In this document: in pieces, positions 7,680 to 16,439 of the stretch
Numbering within the stretch: position 1 is the first letter of the stretch
Layout of the letters: every line of letters starts with the position of its first letter
Source: an uncultured Prevotellaceae bacterium
GTDB lineage: Bacteria > Bacteroidota > Bacteroidia > Bacteroidales > Bacteroidaceae
Assembly: GCA_946405695.1 (NCBI GenBank)
Contig: CAMJIA010000027.1
Coordinates: 1-19,733, forward strand
Direction: 5' to 3'
Length of the DNA stretch: 19,733 nt
The notes under the pieces: generated by a model
What the model was told of the DNA's origin: nothing
The model's input: only the letters and a program-made list of their open reading frames with translations
The model's database searches: none
Made by a program: the position numbers and the translations under genes

Positions 7680-7687
7680 CAAAGTTA
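7680..7687 (-). promoter_or_regulatory. promoter -7 box for the HTCS gene
   Basis: On the minus strand TAACTTTG (7687 to 7680) fits TAnnTTTG exactly and is identical to the box before the phosphodiesterase gene. No good TTTG lies at the normal -33 distance. Transcription would start around 7674-7671, on top of the only usable start codon of the regulator gene. Confidence 0.5.
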
Positions 7688-7740
7688 CACATTTTTTGGA
7701 TATTCCATTCATCATTCACAAACAATCTACATTATTACGG

Positions 7741-8640
7741 TCATTGATTTCCTATTGTAAGCCTGCCTTGGATGAAAGTTGCTGTGGCAATATGCATCAG
7801 TCGGGGGTGTATCTTCGTATGTGAGAAGTGTGAGTGAAACACGATACGCAACTGACCATCATGGTCTGTAAAAAGGGAGTGATGACCACATCCAGCAAGA
7901 CCGTTCCAACGGTGAAGTATTGGGTTCTTCTCTGATTTTGTCCAGACTGCATCTATCGTTGGGGCAGTTGCGTAACCGACAGCATAGTCCTGACTTTGAT
8001 AGTCATTGGCTGAGTAGGTGAGATAGTATTGGCCGCCGTGCTTGATGACGAAGGGCCCCTCACAGACACGCCCCAACCGGCCTTCCCATGGCTCGGTGAC
8101 ATGGATACACTCGCGCAGCGTACCAGCAACCGGGGTCATAAGATTGCTATCGAGGCGGCATCGCCAAATGCAATTGCCATCTGTAAAGCGGACGAAGAAG
8201 AGCCATGCCGAACCATCATCGTCGAAAAAAACGCTGGAGTCGATGCATTTCTCGTCACCCAGCAGCGACTGCATCATCCGAGTGCCTTGCTGTCGGAAAG
8301 GGCCTAATGGAGAGTTAGCAACAGCGACATACAAGTGCTCATTGGCTGAGTAATACATATAATATCTGCCATTCTTATGGTAGACTTCCGGTGCCCAAAA
8401 CCAGCGTTCTTCTGTCGTGTTCACTTTGGAGAGTGCCAGTCCTTGAAATTTCCATGTCTGCAGGTCTGTGGAAGTATAAACTTCTATGCCATCGGGGGAA
8501 TGTGTGCCATAGGCATAGTAGACACCATCCTCGAATAGGATATATGGGTCGGCTAAAGGTGCAAGGCCATCCACCTTGTTTTCGGCAAAGACTATCCATG
8601 CCATCGTCAGGCATAGCCACAAAGAGATTTGTCTTTTCAT
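7741..8640 (-). CDS. GH43-type glycoside hydrolase
   Basis: The 299-residue product has a signal peptide (1-19) and a single five-bladed propeller of the GH43/GH32 superfamily. The three acidic residues of GH43 can be placed: base D31 in LADPYILFEDGVYYAYG, pKa-modulating D134 in KCIDSSVFFDDDG, and acid E194 in VCEGPFVIKHGGQYYL. HH at 253-254 fits the conserved metal or substrate histidine near the end. GH43 enzymes cut alpha-L-arabinofuranosides, arabinan, beta-xylosides or beta-1,3-galactan; the sequence alone does not say which. There is no extra C-terminal beta-sandwich, which is common in xylosidases, so the arabinan- or galactan-acting groups are likelier. Its ATG overlaps the TGA of the BNR gene (ATGA), showing co-translation. 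Confidence 0.87.
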   Translation of the reverse strand: MKRQISLWLCLTMAWIVFAENKVDGLAPLADPYILFEDGVYYAYGTHSPDGIEVYTSTDLQTWKFQGLALSKVNTTEERWFWAPEVYHKNGRYYMYYSANEHLYVAVANSPLGPFRQQGTRMMQSLLGDEKCIDSSVFFDDDGSAWLFFVRFTDGNCIWRCRLDSNLMTPVAGTLRECIHVTEPWEGRLGRVCEGPFVIKHGGQYYLTYSANDYQSQDYAVGYATAPTIDAVWTKSEKNPILHRWNGLAGCGHHSLFTDHDGQLRIVFHSHFSHTKIHPRLMHIATATFIQGRLTIGNQ

Positions 8641-10493
8641 TTGCGATTGAGTATCTTCCGGGTTTTGATGGTTCCGTCAGGCTGCCGCTCTCGGATAACC
8701 GTCAAAGGCAGACCTGGATAATAAGATGAAAGGTTCACGATACGCTCAATGGGGTAGAAAGTCTTTTCAACACTTCCAATGGCAGTATCTTCGGGTTTTT
8801 CTCCCAAACGTAGTTCCATCCAGGTCCACGGTTTGTCAGGATGGGCATCAGGGATGGATTCGGTATAAGGTGTTCCACTGCGATTGTCCACACATTCTAT
8901 GGCAAAAGCCAACCTTTGCCCCACTGGAGGCTCCTGAAGTCCGAAGTCCGACCAGGGGATGGCTGTCTCAATGATGTAGTAACCGGAGCTTGATGATGTG
9001 GCAGTGCGCATTTTGAGGTCGCTGGGGCTGCCGTAGCTCCATCTGCCATCAGCACCATAGTAAGGACGCATCAGTGTTCCATTCCTTCTGATGCCAAACT
9101 TGTAGCAGCCTTGCTGTGGAAGTTCGTCACAGGTATCCTGCATATCGAAATAGAGTGTGATGGCATCACAGTCAGCTCCGTTAGGCACCTGCGTCCGGTC
9201 GCTTACACGCGTGAAGAAATATAGAGAGTCGGTATCGTAAGCCAAGTCTGCAGCAACTCGTGTTCCTGTTTGCGTCCCGAGAATCATCTGTGTGGCATTG
9301 CGCTTCAGATAGCCCTCACCATTGGTCAGTTTGCCGTCTATGACAGGATGGCCATATGGAGCCTGAAGTTGCCTGACTGGGTAGCCCTTTATCATTTCGA
9401 TATTCCCTGCTATACCACTGACCGCTACTACAATTCCTGTATCAATGACAGCCAGTGAGTTCCATAGTCCCTCTTCATTAGCGCCAATGTTGAAAGGTAC
9501 ACTGACTGCTTTGAAGTCGCGGGCCTCGCTGTTGCCCACAGCCACACGCATCTGTGGATGACCGTCATGATTCAGTCCAGACTGATGACTCATCACCGTC
9601 TCACCCCACGGCAATACACGCAGATAAGGTGCGCCTCCCAGTGCCTTGGGAGCGAAATCAAGGTTATATGTTTTTTCTCTGTTCTTGTCTGTGCCACTTA
9701 CCCAATAGTCATCAGCCCAGTTGTTGTCCAAGGTGGTGCGTACGGTTGTCGGATAGAAGTCAGTGAAGCCGGCTCCCCATCCATTATCTTCTATGATGAC
9801 CACTATTTCCGAACCGTCTTTCAACAAAACGGGCGATGGCATACCGTCACGGTAATACTGCCTGAAGCTGATACGCTGCGGTTCTGTCCACGATAGTCCA
9901 CCGTCGAAGGAGCGGCAAAGTGATATCTGCTGCTCGCTACTGTTGGTGAAAGGGCTCTCATCGGCAAAGTATAACTGCAGTTCGCCCGAAGGTAGCTGGA
10001 GCATTGACGGCTCCCAACAGCCGTCACCCCAAAGGTGGCTGGCATCGTAGACAAGAATCTCATCGCTCCACGTACGTCCATTGTCCTCCGACCGTCTGCA
10101 TCTTATGCCGAATTTCCTGTCTTCCGAATAAGGGCTGACAGGTCGTGGATTATAGGCAACGACAATTGTCCCATCGCTCAGCTGAATTAAGTCGGGCACA
10201 CATTCGTTCACACCAGTGGGGTTTGAGGCAATGCGTGTTGGCGATGACCATGACGCACCCTTATTGGAACTTGTCGCCATCTGGATGCCTCCGCTTTCGC
10301 AGACAGCCATGAGACTTCCATCTTGCAACTCAATCACACGGCTATAACCACCACCTCGGAAGATTGTGGTACGTGTGGCTGTGTCCCAAAAGATTCGCGA
10401 CCCTTTATACGGTTCCACTCTTATCGCTTTTGCGGGAAGAGTGAAAACCGATATAAGGGTCAGGCTTATGAGAATAACTTTTAATCTGAACAT
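8637..10493 (-). CDS. BNR-repeat propeller (sialidase/GH93-like) with CBM9-like domain
   Basis: The 618-residue product has a signal peptide (1-23) and then a six-bladed propeller (~45-375). Asp-box turns are SSNKGASW (75-82), SEDNGRTW (135-142) and SFDGGLSW (195-202). The sialidase arginine triad is not obvious. Instead, WEPSMLQLPSGELQLYF (160-176) and MPSPVLLKDGSEIVVIIEDNG (218-238) resemble GH93 exo-arabinanases; E161 and E235 are 74 residues apart, close to the spacing of the two catalytic glutamates known there. A CBM9-like sugar-binding domain follows (~383-562: PVIDGKLTNGEGY, DSLYFFTRVSD, ETAIPWSDFG). The last ~45 residues resemble a variant type IX sorting tail (PDGTIKTRKILNRK). Automatic annotation would probably say sialidase family; exo-arabinanase fits the GH43 neighbour better. 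Confidence 0.75.
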   Translation of the reverse strand: MFRLKVILISLTLISVFTLPAKAIRVEPYKGSRIFWDTATRTTIFRGGGYSRVIELQDGSLMAVCESGGIQMATSSNKGASWSSPTRIASNPTGVNECVPDLIQLSDGTIVVAYNPRPVSPYSEDRKFGIRCRRSEDNGRTWSDEILVYDASHLWGDGCWEPSMLQLPSGELQLYFADESPFTNSSEQQISLCRSFDGGLSWTEPQRISFRQYYRDGMPSPVLLKDGSEIVVIIEDNGWGAGFTDFYPTTVRTTLDNNWADDYWVSGTDKNREKTYNLDFAPKALGGAPYLRVLPWGETVMSHQSGLNHDGHPQMRVAVGNSEARDFKAVSVPFNIGANEEGLWNSLAVIDTGIVVAVSGIAGNIEMIKGYPVRQLQAPYGHPVIDGKLTNGEGYLKRNATQMILGTQTGTRVAADLAYDTDSLYFFTRVSDRTQVPNGADCDAITLYFDMQDTCDELPQQGCYKFGIRRNGTLMRPYYGADGRWSYGSPSDLKMRTATSSSSGYYIIETAIPWSDFGLQEPPVGQRLAFAIECVDNRSGTPYTESIPDAHPDKPWTWMELRLGEKPEDTAIGSVEKTFYPIERIVNLSSYYPGLPLTVIRERQPDGTIKTRKILNRK

Positions 10494-10507
10494 CTGCTAT
10501 AATAACT

Positions 10508-11497
10508 CTATTCTTTGCTGAATATTATACGGGAATCTGCTGTGACTTGGGTATTGCTGCCATGTGTGCGGCGGAGCGTATACTCATGGTTGGGCACAAT
10601 CAAACTGCCAGGAGATACCACAGACTGTCCGTCAAGCAGCTGCACACCATCGTCAACGGTAAAGTCGAGCGTCGGGTCATCACCAGTATAAATGTAGGTC
10701 AGCAGATCCTGATAGTAAGCTGACCGCCTAAGTGTGGCTTCTTTTTCACCCACAGTGACCGTCAGCAGTTCCGGATAGACCATGCCATAAAGCGTGTAGT
10801 CGCGCACGGTACCCGAGGCAGAGACGACGCGGATTGCATGGTCGGCATTCAGCGCATAGTAAGTGCGTGAATTGTACGGTTCTCCGTCAATGGTAACCTT
10901 TGCCGAATCGCTCTCAATGGAAAGATTGAGCCGTTGACGACTGGCGTTCACCGCGATCTCACGGTTGTTGTAGAGTTGTTTCTGAGGCAGACGCATCACC
11001 CAAGTGTCATCACCAATCAATTGAGCGTAATAGACATTGGGCGTGACAGTGGCGGAAATGGCATCAATGGTGTTCACGTCATCGGTGACGGTGACATCAA
11101 AGCTGTACATGTCGGTCTTCAGCGATTTGCCTAGATAAGTGTCGTATGTACTGGCGATGCAGACCACGTGAAACGTGCCTGGCGTATGGTAGCTATAAGT
11201 GAACAGTCCTTTGTTGACGGCAAATCCTGTGTTGCTCGAATCGCGCCGTTCATACTGGTGGTCCTTGTCTCCTGTGAAAACAACAATTTGGTCGGCCACA
11301 CCAGTGAAGTGTATCTCCATCGACTCATTGATTTCCAAATTGGTCTTGCTGACATTGGCCTGCAACGAGGGTGTCCGGGCTGGCTCATTGTCATCGCTGC
11401 AAGAGGCGAGGAATAACGTGAATAGTGAGCAATGAATAGTAAATAATACTAAACCTGTCAATAGCTTTCTGTATCTTTTGGTAATCATATCTTTCAT
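10508..11497 (-). CDS. surface glycan-binding lipoprotein, third gene after susCD
   Basis: The 329-residue product is a lipoprotein: hydrophobic segment LTGLVLFTIHCSLFTLFLASC with lipid-bearing C33, followed by SDDNE, an acidic export signal for the Bacteroidetes outer surface. A PKD/Ig-like domain (~45-135) contains IVVFTGDKDHQYERR, a motif seen in SusE/SGBP-B-like proteins of PULs. Two more beta-rich segments follow (~140-240 and 245-325). It has no enzyme motifs. Position directly after susD (26-base gap) supports a role in holding the glycan at the cell surface. The second ATG at 11488 (MITKRY) may be the real start, because the susD gene begins with nearly the same 17 bases. Specific ligand unknown. 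Confidence 0.75.
   Translation of the reverse strand: MKDMITKRYRKLLTGLVLFTIHCSLFTLFLASCSDDNEPARTPSLQANVSKTNLEINESMEIHFTGVADQIVVFTGDKDHQYERRDSSNTGFAVNKGLFTYSYHTPGTFHVVCIASTYDTYLGKSLKTDMYSFDVTVTDDVNTIDAISATVTPNVYYAQLIGDDTWVMRLPQKQLYNNREIAVNASRQRLNLSIESDSAKVTIDGEPYNSRTYYALNADHAIRVVSASGTVRDYTLYGMVYPELLTVTVGEKEATLRRSAYYQDLLTYIYTGDDPTLDFTVDDGVQLLDGQSVVSPGSLIVPNHEYTLRRTHGSNTQVTADSRIIFSKE
11411..11445. repeat. five 7-base units inside the lipoprotein signal sequence
   Basis: Reading the plus strand the units are GAATAAC, GTGAATA, GTGAGCA, ATGAATA and GTAAATA. They resemble the imperfect GTGAATA-type heptamers often found between Bacteroidales genes, but here they code for the hydrophobic core of the signal peptide (residues ~18-29). 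Confidence 0.6.
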
Positions 11498-11523
11498 TTC
11501 TTTAATCTCAAATCACAGTTCTC

Positions 11524-13236
11524 TTAGTATCCCGGATTCTGTTCCACCACGCCATTGCTTATGTCAATCTCATTCTGAGGGATAGGCATACGCTCGTGTA
11601 CACCAGCTATGAAATACAAACCACGGCTGTTGGGGCGAGAACGGCCGAACGTATGGAGCACCTCGGCGGCACGTCCTTGACGGACAAGGTCGAAATAGCG
11701 GTCCCACTCGTAGGCCAGCTCCATCCGGCGCTCACTGTAGATTTGGTCGCGGATATAGCCATAACTGCCAGGCTGGTAGAGTCGGGTGCTGCCATTGATG
11801 GTGTTGACCTGTGCCTTACAGAGATTCAGTTTTTCCAGAGCTTCCTCACGATTGCCTGTCTCGTTGAGGGCCTCGGCCTGCATCAGCACCACATCGACAT
11901 ATCTCAATACACGGCGGTTACGTCCATTGTCACCGGCATTCTGTGGTTTGTCTTTCTTTGGTGTATACCATTTCAGCGACACGAATCGGCCTTCACCACC
12001 CTGCCACATCTCACCGTCTGGGGTGTTGCCTTGATGATGGATGACATAGTCTTTGCGCACATCATCGCCGAAGATGTCGTTGACGATACCGCTGGTGCCG
12101 TACATCTGGGTCGTACCCACGTCGAAGTGCTCGATGCCTGCGCCTTCGTTGACATCGCCGTTGGATCCGTCGGCACTCTCCTTGAAGACAACCTCAAAGA
12201 CAGAGCCTTTGCAGAACTCGCCGTCAGAATACCACTGATAGACGTAGGCCCATTTGTCGCCGTTGTGGAGAGGGTCACCGAAGTAGTCACGGTAGTTCAG
12301 AGAATAGATATTGTTCACGTCGAACAGCCTGGTTTGAGCAGTCTCATACTGATAGTCAGAAGCCGTGTACTGCTGGGGTTGGAACCACAGTCGCTGGCGC
12401 AGGGACTCCCAGTCTTCCTGTCCGTCGTATTTCAGCACTTGGCCGATAGTGAGGGGAGCACCATCGATAAAATAGCGTCCCAGTTGTGCCATCTCTTCCC
12501 ATTTGGAAGAGGGAACACCTGGTTTGGCCTGATACATCAGCACTTTCATCAAGAGGGCCGTGGCAGCTCCTTTGGTTGCCTTGCCCACCTCTCCATATGC
12601 ATAACTTACCGGCAGCATTACCATTGCCTCCCGCAAGTCTTTCTCAATGTAGGCGTAGGTCTCTTCTTCTGTACTTCGGGGTATGACAAGGTTGTCAACT
12701 GTTTCTGTCTCAGGTCGGATAGGAACACCACCGTAGGTCTTCACAAGGTTGAAGTAGAAGAATGCGCGCAAAAATTTGGCCTGGCCATAGATACGTTGTA
12801 TCTGCTGGTAAGCATCATAGGAGTGGGTCGACATCTGTACGCGGTTGATGTTTGCGATGACTTGGTTGGCGCGATGTACACCGATATAGTTGACTTCCCA
12901 ACGTTGACGAATCCAGACGTTCGAGGTGTTGAAACGGAACATCACGAGTTGCCCCATTTCTGACCCCAGGCCTTCGTCCACGCCAAGTACATTGTCTCCC
13001 ATGGCTTCACCGAAGCGCCACTCCTGGTTGTTGTAGTCATCGCGTTGCAGCACGTCGTAGACGGCATCAAGTGCCGACTGAAGTTTATAGGGCGTGTCAT
13101 AGTAAGTCTCGTCAGTGGCATTGCCTTGAATATCCTTGTCCAGGAAGTCGCTGCAGGAAGTGATTAGCAACATGGATAGAGAAAAGAGCAACGTGGAAAG
13201 AGAAAGCCGGAAATATCTCTTGGTAATCATAATCAT
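11524..13236 (-). CDS. susD: SusD/RagB-family outer-membrane lipoprotein
   Basis: The 570-residue protein forms the lid of the SusCD glycan importer. The lipobox LLITSC places the lipidated cysteine at C28, followed by SDFLDKD. Family marks are SDFLDKDIQGNATDETYY, FGEAMGDNVL and the alpha-helical TPR-like segment around ANQVIANINR to ARAFFYFNLVKTYGGVPI (the latter near 155-175), and the C-terminal RRMELAYEWDRYFDLVRQG and MPIPQNEIDISNGVVEQNPGY. Length is normal. It follows susC by 25 bases and precedes the third lipoprotein by 26. The start may be the second ATG at 13230 (MITKRY), shared with the next gene. The ligand cannot be read from sequence. Confidence 0.95.
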   Translation of the reverse strand: MIMITKRYFRLSLSTLLFSLSMLLITSCSDFLDKDIQGNATDETYYDTPYKLQSALDAVYDVLQRDDYNNQEWRFGEAMGDNVLGVDEGLGSEMGQLVMFRFNTSNVWIRQRWEVNYIGVHRANQVIANINRVQMSTHSYDAYQQIQRIYGQAKFLRAFFYFNLVKTYGGVPIRPETETVDNLVIPRSTEEETYAYIEKDLREAMVMLPVSYAYGEVGKATKGAATALLMKVLMYQAKPGVPSSKWEEMAQLGRYFIDGAPLTIGQVLKYDGQEDWESLRQRLWFQPQQYTASDYQYETAQTRLFDVNNIYSLNYRDYFGDPLHNGDKWAYVYQWYSDGEFCKGSVFEVVFKESADGSNGDVNEGAGIEHFDVGTTQMYGTSGIVNDIFGDDVRKDYVIHHQGNTPDGEMWQGGEGRFVSLKWYTPKKDKPQNAGDNGRNRRVLRYVDVVLMQAEALNETGNREEALEKLNLCKAQVNTINGSTRLYQPGSYGYIRDQIYSERRMELAYEWDRYFDLVRQGRAAEVLHTFGRSRPNSRGLYFIAGVHERMPIPQNEIDISNGVVEQNPGY

Positions 13237-13258
13237 CTATTTTCAGTTATCAGTTCTC
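13231..13258. repeat. four 7-base units between susC and susD
   Basis: Plus-strand units AATCATC, TATTTTC, AGTTATC and AGTTCTC (on the coding strand GAGAACT, GATAACT, GAAAATA, GATGATT) fill the gap between the two genes and include the first annotated susD ATG. The AACTGAT-like heptamer is a common intergenic word in this phylum. Confidence 0.45.
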
Positions 13259-13261
13259 ATT

Positions 13262-16200
13262 TTAAAGTCCAAATTTCAAGCCCAACGTGAATGAGCGGGT
13301 CTGAGGGTAGTTGCCATAGTCAACACCCATGTTGAGATTGTTCCCCTCAGTGCCGACCACACGACCTACTTCAGGGTCAAAGCCATTGTAGCTTGTGAAG
13401 GTCAGCAGGTTATAACCTGTCAATGAGATAGCCATACTGCTGAACCCGATTTTCTGGAGTATATGCTCTGGCATGGTCCATGTCAGTCGCATTTCTTTCA
13501 GACGTACGTAGGAACCATCGTGAACGAAGAAATCACTGGCTCGGAAATTCTGGTTGGGGTCGCTGTCACGCAGGTCTGGGATAGAGGCATCTGTGTTCAG
13601 AGGGAAGAACTCACGCCCCTCTATCAGCTGGCCCGACCAGTGCTTCTCGCGCAGGTCAGCACTCACGTTATGCATGCCGGCAGCATTATAGAGGAAGTTG
13701 TCCATCACATTGAACACCTTGTTGCCAGTCTGCCCCTGAAAGAAAATGTTCAGGTCGAAATTCTTGTAACCAACAGCCATGGGAATACCGAAGACAAACT
13801 TGGGCAGCGGTGAACCAAGGAACGTTCGGTCTTCGGCCGTGATCTTGCCGTCGCCATTGAGGTCCTTGAAGCGGAAATCACCGGGCTTGGTGGTCTGTTC
13901 CCAATAGTTCTTACCAAAGTCATATTGTGCACTGGCACGTACCTCCTCAAAGGTTTGGAAGATGCCATCAGTGACATATCCATAGAAAGCACCGATGGGC
14001 TGGCCTACAACGGTCTTGGTGACGGGATCGCTGAGAGCCAGGTTGACGGTATTGCCCCAAACAGGCTCGTTGCCAGTACCGAGACTGGTCACCTCGTTCT
14101 TGATCCAAGAGAGGTTGAACCCCACTTCGTAGCGGAAGTTCTTGCCGATGTTGTCGCGCCATTTCACGTCGTACTCCAGACCGTAGTTCTTCACAGCACC
14201 GGCATTGGTCATCGGCGCGCCTGCGGCATTCAGTCCGGCAGAGAGAACGGTAGGAACACGCAACAGCATGTCTGTGGTCTTGCGGTTGAAATACTCTACA
14301 GTCAGCATCAGACGATTACTCAGGAAGGAGAAATCAATACCGATGTTCTTTGACTCACTCTTTTCCCACTTGATGTCATCATTGCCAAGCACGGTGGCTG
14401 TTGAGCCTTCCCACAATGTGTGGTTACCCACGCCATACGGATAGTTGTATCCTGATGACAGGTAGGTGTAACGCGCCATTTCGTCGATACGGTTGTTGCC
14501 TAAAAGTCCCCAGCCGATACGCAGTTTTCCCAACGAGAGCCAGGAGAGGCTTTTCAGGGCAGGGAGATTGGAGAATTTCCAGCCGACAGACACTGAGGGG
14601 AACACACCCCAGCGATTGTCTTTGGAGAACTTCGAGGAGCCATCGGCACGTATATTGGCCTGTAGCAGGTAGGTATCGTCGAAGGAATAGTTGATGCGCC
14701 CAATCCAGCCGATAGCTGTCCAGTCACGGGGAAGGCCATAAGTCTTGTCACCCGTGTAGGCGCTGGAGAGATAGCGGAACACATCCTCATTACTGGGCGT
14801 GCCCTTGCGGTGTGACTCCTGGAAGTCGTATTTGTAGCCTTCTAATACTTGGCCGCCCAATACGGTAAGACTGTGTTTCCCTGCTTCCAGCATCCAGGTA
14901 AGCAGATTGTCCACTTCCCATTTGCCGACATTGTTCTGACGCTTATATACTTCTGTCAGTGTGGTGGGCATCACGAAGTCTTCATTCAGGCCGAAGTACT
15001 CGTAGAAGTTTTCGTTGGTTTCACGATTGTTGTAGTAAGATGCCTTGAACTGATAGGTAAGTCCTTTCAGCAGACGGGCATCCAGGCTGATGTTCATGTC
15101 GAAGCGCTGGTTGCTCACTTCTTCGTTGTCGCGGTCAATGATGGCCACGGGATCTTCTTCATAGTAATAACCCACATTGTTATGGGCATAGACGTTGGGG
15201 CGCCATTGCAATGCCTTGCGGAGCACACTTTCGCCGCCCTCAGGCACAGGGTTACGATTATCGGCAGTAAACGACATGTTGGTGGTCATTGTCAGCCATT
15301 TTGTCAACTGTGCCTTCACGTTCATGCGGGTATTTAGGCGCTGGTAGTCGGATGTCTTCACGATACCTTTCTCGTTAAAGTAACTGGCACTGACCAGATA
15401 TTGCAGTTTGTCATTGCCCCCTGACACACTGACGGCATGCTGCTGCTTGGTGCCTGTGCGGGTGATGGCATCCCAGTAGTTGCCGACACGGTTATGGCGT
15501 ATGGTATCCAGATCATGGTATTTTTTCTCATCATAGATAGGGGTCCCATTTGCATCAGGTGACATATATAGTTGTCCTTTGTAGGAATAGTCGCTGCGCC
15601 CAGAGATATAGTCGCGCATCAGAGTGTAGTCTTCAAGTCCCATCACATCGATAGTCTTCCATGGATTGGAGAATCCGAAGTAACCATCATACGTAACACG
15701 GGTCTTGCCTTCCTTGCCGCTCTTGGTGGTGATGACTACCACGCCATTGGCAGCCCTTGAGCCGTAGATGGCACTTGACGCTGCGTCCTTGAAAATTTCC
15801 ACGTTCTCAATATCGTTGGGGTTCAGGTAGTCGATATTGTCCACCACAAAGCCATCCACCACATAGAGAGGGTCGGCATCGTTCACCGTTCCTGTGCCAC
15901 GCACCTTGATAGTGGTCTTGCCGCCAGGGGCTCCGGTATTCTGAATCACGTTCACACCCGCAGCCCTTCCTTGCAGGGCCTGGAGTGCACTGCTGACAGG
16001 CACGTTGTTCACATCCTTGCCGGCAATCGATGAGATGGAGCCTGTGATGTCGCTCTTCTTCTGGACACCATAACCAATGATTACCAACTCGTCGAGCAGT
16101 TGTGTGTCTGACATCATGGAAATGTCAATCTGACGACGGCCGGCCACGCGTTCCGTGTGCTTCTTATAACCCATATAGGTGAACTCCAAGGTGGCTCCGG

Positions 16201-16411
16201 CATCAGCGATGATTATGTAGTGTCCATCGAAATCAGTAATGACCCCCGTGTTCTGACCTACAACCTTCACTGTGACACCGATGAGCGTCTCTCCATTCTG
16301 CTTGTCCGTGACGGTTCCCGTCACCTCAGTCGTTTGCGCCCAGGATGTGGCTGCCAGAATGAGAGAGAGCAGCAGGACGGCAAGCCTTGGAATATGATTG
16401 TTCCTGTTCAT
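13262..16411 (-). CDS. susC: SusC/RagA-family TonB-dependent transporter
   Basis: The 1049-residue protein is the outer-membrane barrel of the glycan importer. Signal peptide 1-25 (SWAQ), then a carboxypeptidase-regulatory-like domain (~28-100, GTVTDKQNGETLIGVTVKV), the TonB-box-like stretch DELVIIGYG (107-115), the plug domain (~118-235, ALQGRAAGVNV, IKVRGTGTVNDADPLYVVDG, FKDAASSAIYGSRAANGVVV) and a 22-strand barrel to the end. FKDLNGDGKITAEDRTFLGS and PLPKFVFGIPMAVGYKNFDL are standard SusC motifs. The chain ends FTLGLKFGL, with leucine rather than the usual aromatic last residue. It pairs with the susD gene 25 bases on. A long hairpin lies upstream. Confidence 0.96.
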   Translation of the reverse strand: MNRNNHIPRLAVLLLSLILAATSWAQTTEVTGTVTDKQNGETLIGVTVKVVGQNTGVITDFDGHYIIIADAGATLEFTYMGYKKHTERVAGRRQIDISMMSDTQLLDELVIIGYGVQKKSDITGSISSIAGKDVNNVPVSSALQALQGRAAGVNVIQNTGAPGGKTTIKVRGTGTVNDADPLYVVDGFVVDNIDYLNPNDIENVEIFKDAASSAIYGSRAANGVVVITTKSGKEGKTRVTYDGYFGFSNPWKTIDVMGLEDYTLMRDYISGRSDYSYKGQLYMSPDANGTPIYDEKKYHDLDTIRHNRVGNYWDAITRTGTKQQHAVSVSGGNDKLQYLVSASYFNEKGIVKTSDYQRLNTRMNVKAQLTKWLTMTTNMSFTADNRNPVPEGGESVLRKALQWRPNVYAHNNVGYYYEEDPVAIIDRDNEEVSNQRFDMNISLDARLLKGLTYQFKASYYNNRETNENFYEYFGLNEDFVMPTTLTEVYKRQNNVGKWEVDNLLTWMLEAGKHSLTVLGGQVLEGYKYDFQESHRKGTPSNEDVFRYLSSAYTGDKTYGLPRDWTAIGWIGRINYSFDDTYLLQANIRADGSSKFSKDNRWGVFPSVSVGWKFSNLPALKSLSWLSLGKLRIGWGLLGNNRIDEMARYTYLSSGYNYPYGVGNHTLWEGSTATVLGNDDIKWEKSESKNIGIDFSFLSNRLMLTVEYFNRKTTDMLLRVPTVLSAGLNAAGAPMTNAGAVKNYGLEYDVKWRDNIGKNFRYEVGFNLSWIKNEVTSLGTGNEPVWGNTVNLALSDPVTKTVVGQPIGAFYGYVTDGIFQTFEEVRASAQYDFGKNYWEQTTKPGDFRFKDLNGDGKITAEDRTFLGSPLPKFVFGIPMAVGYKNFDLNIFFQGQTGNKVFNVMDNFLYNAAGMHNVSADLREKHWSGQLIEGREFFPLNTDASIPDLRDSDPNQNFRASDFFVHDGSYVRLKEMRLTWTMPEHILQKIGFSSMAISLTGYNLLTFTSYNGFDPEVGRVVGTEGNNLNMGVDYGNYPQTRSFTLGLKFGL

Positions 16412-16439
16412 GAATAAAATGTTTATAGAATAGATGATG

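Noticed and set aside
11596..12963. 455-codon open frame on the plus strand opposite susD
   Set aside because: It lies wholly inside a well-supported susD gene. It has no known domain, and long antisense frames are common opposite genes with this codon bias.
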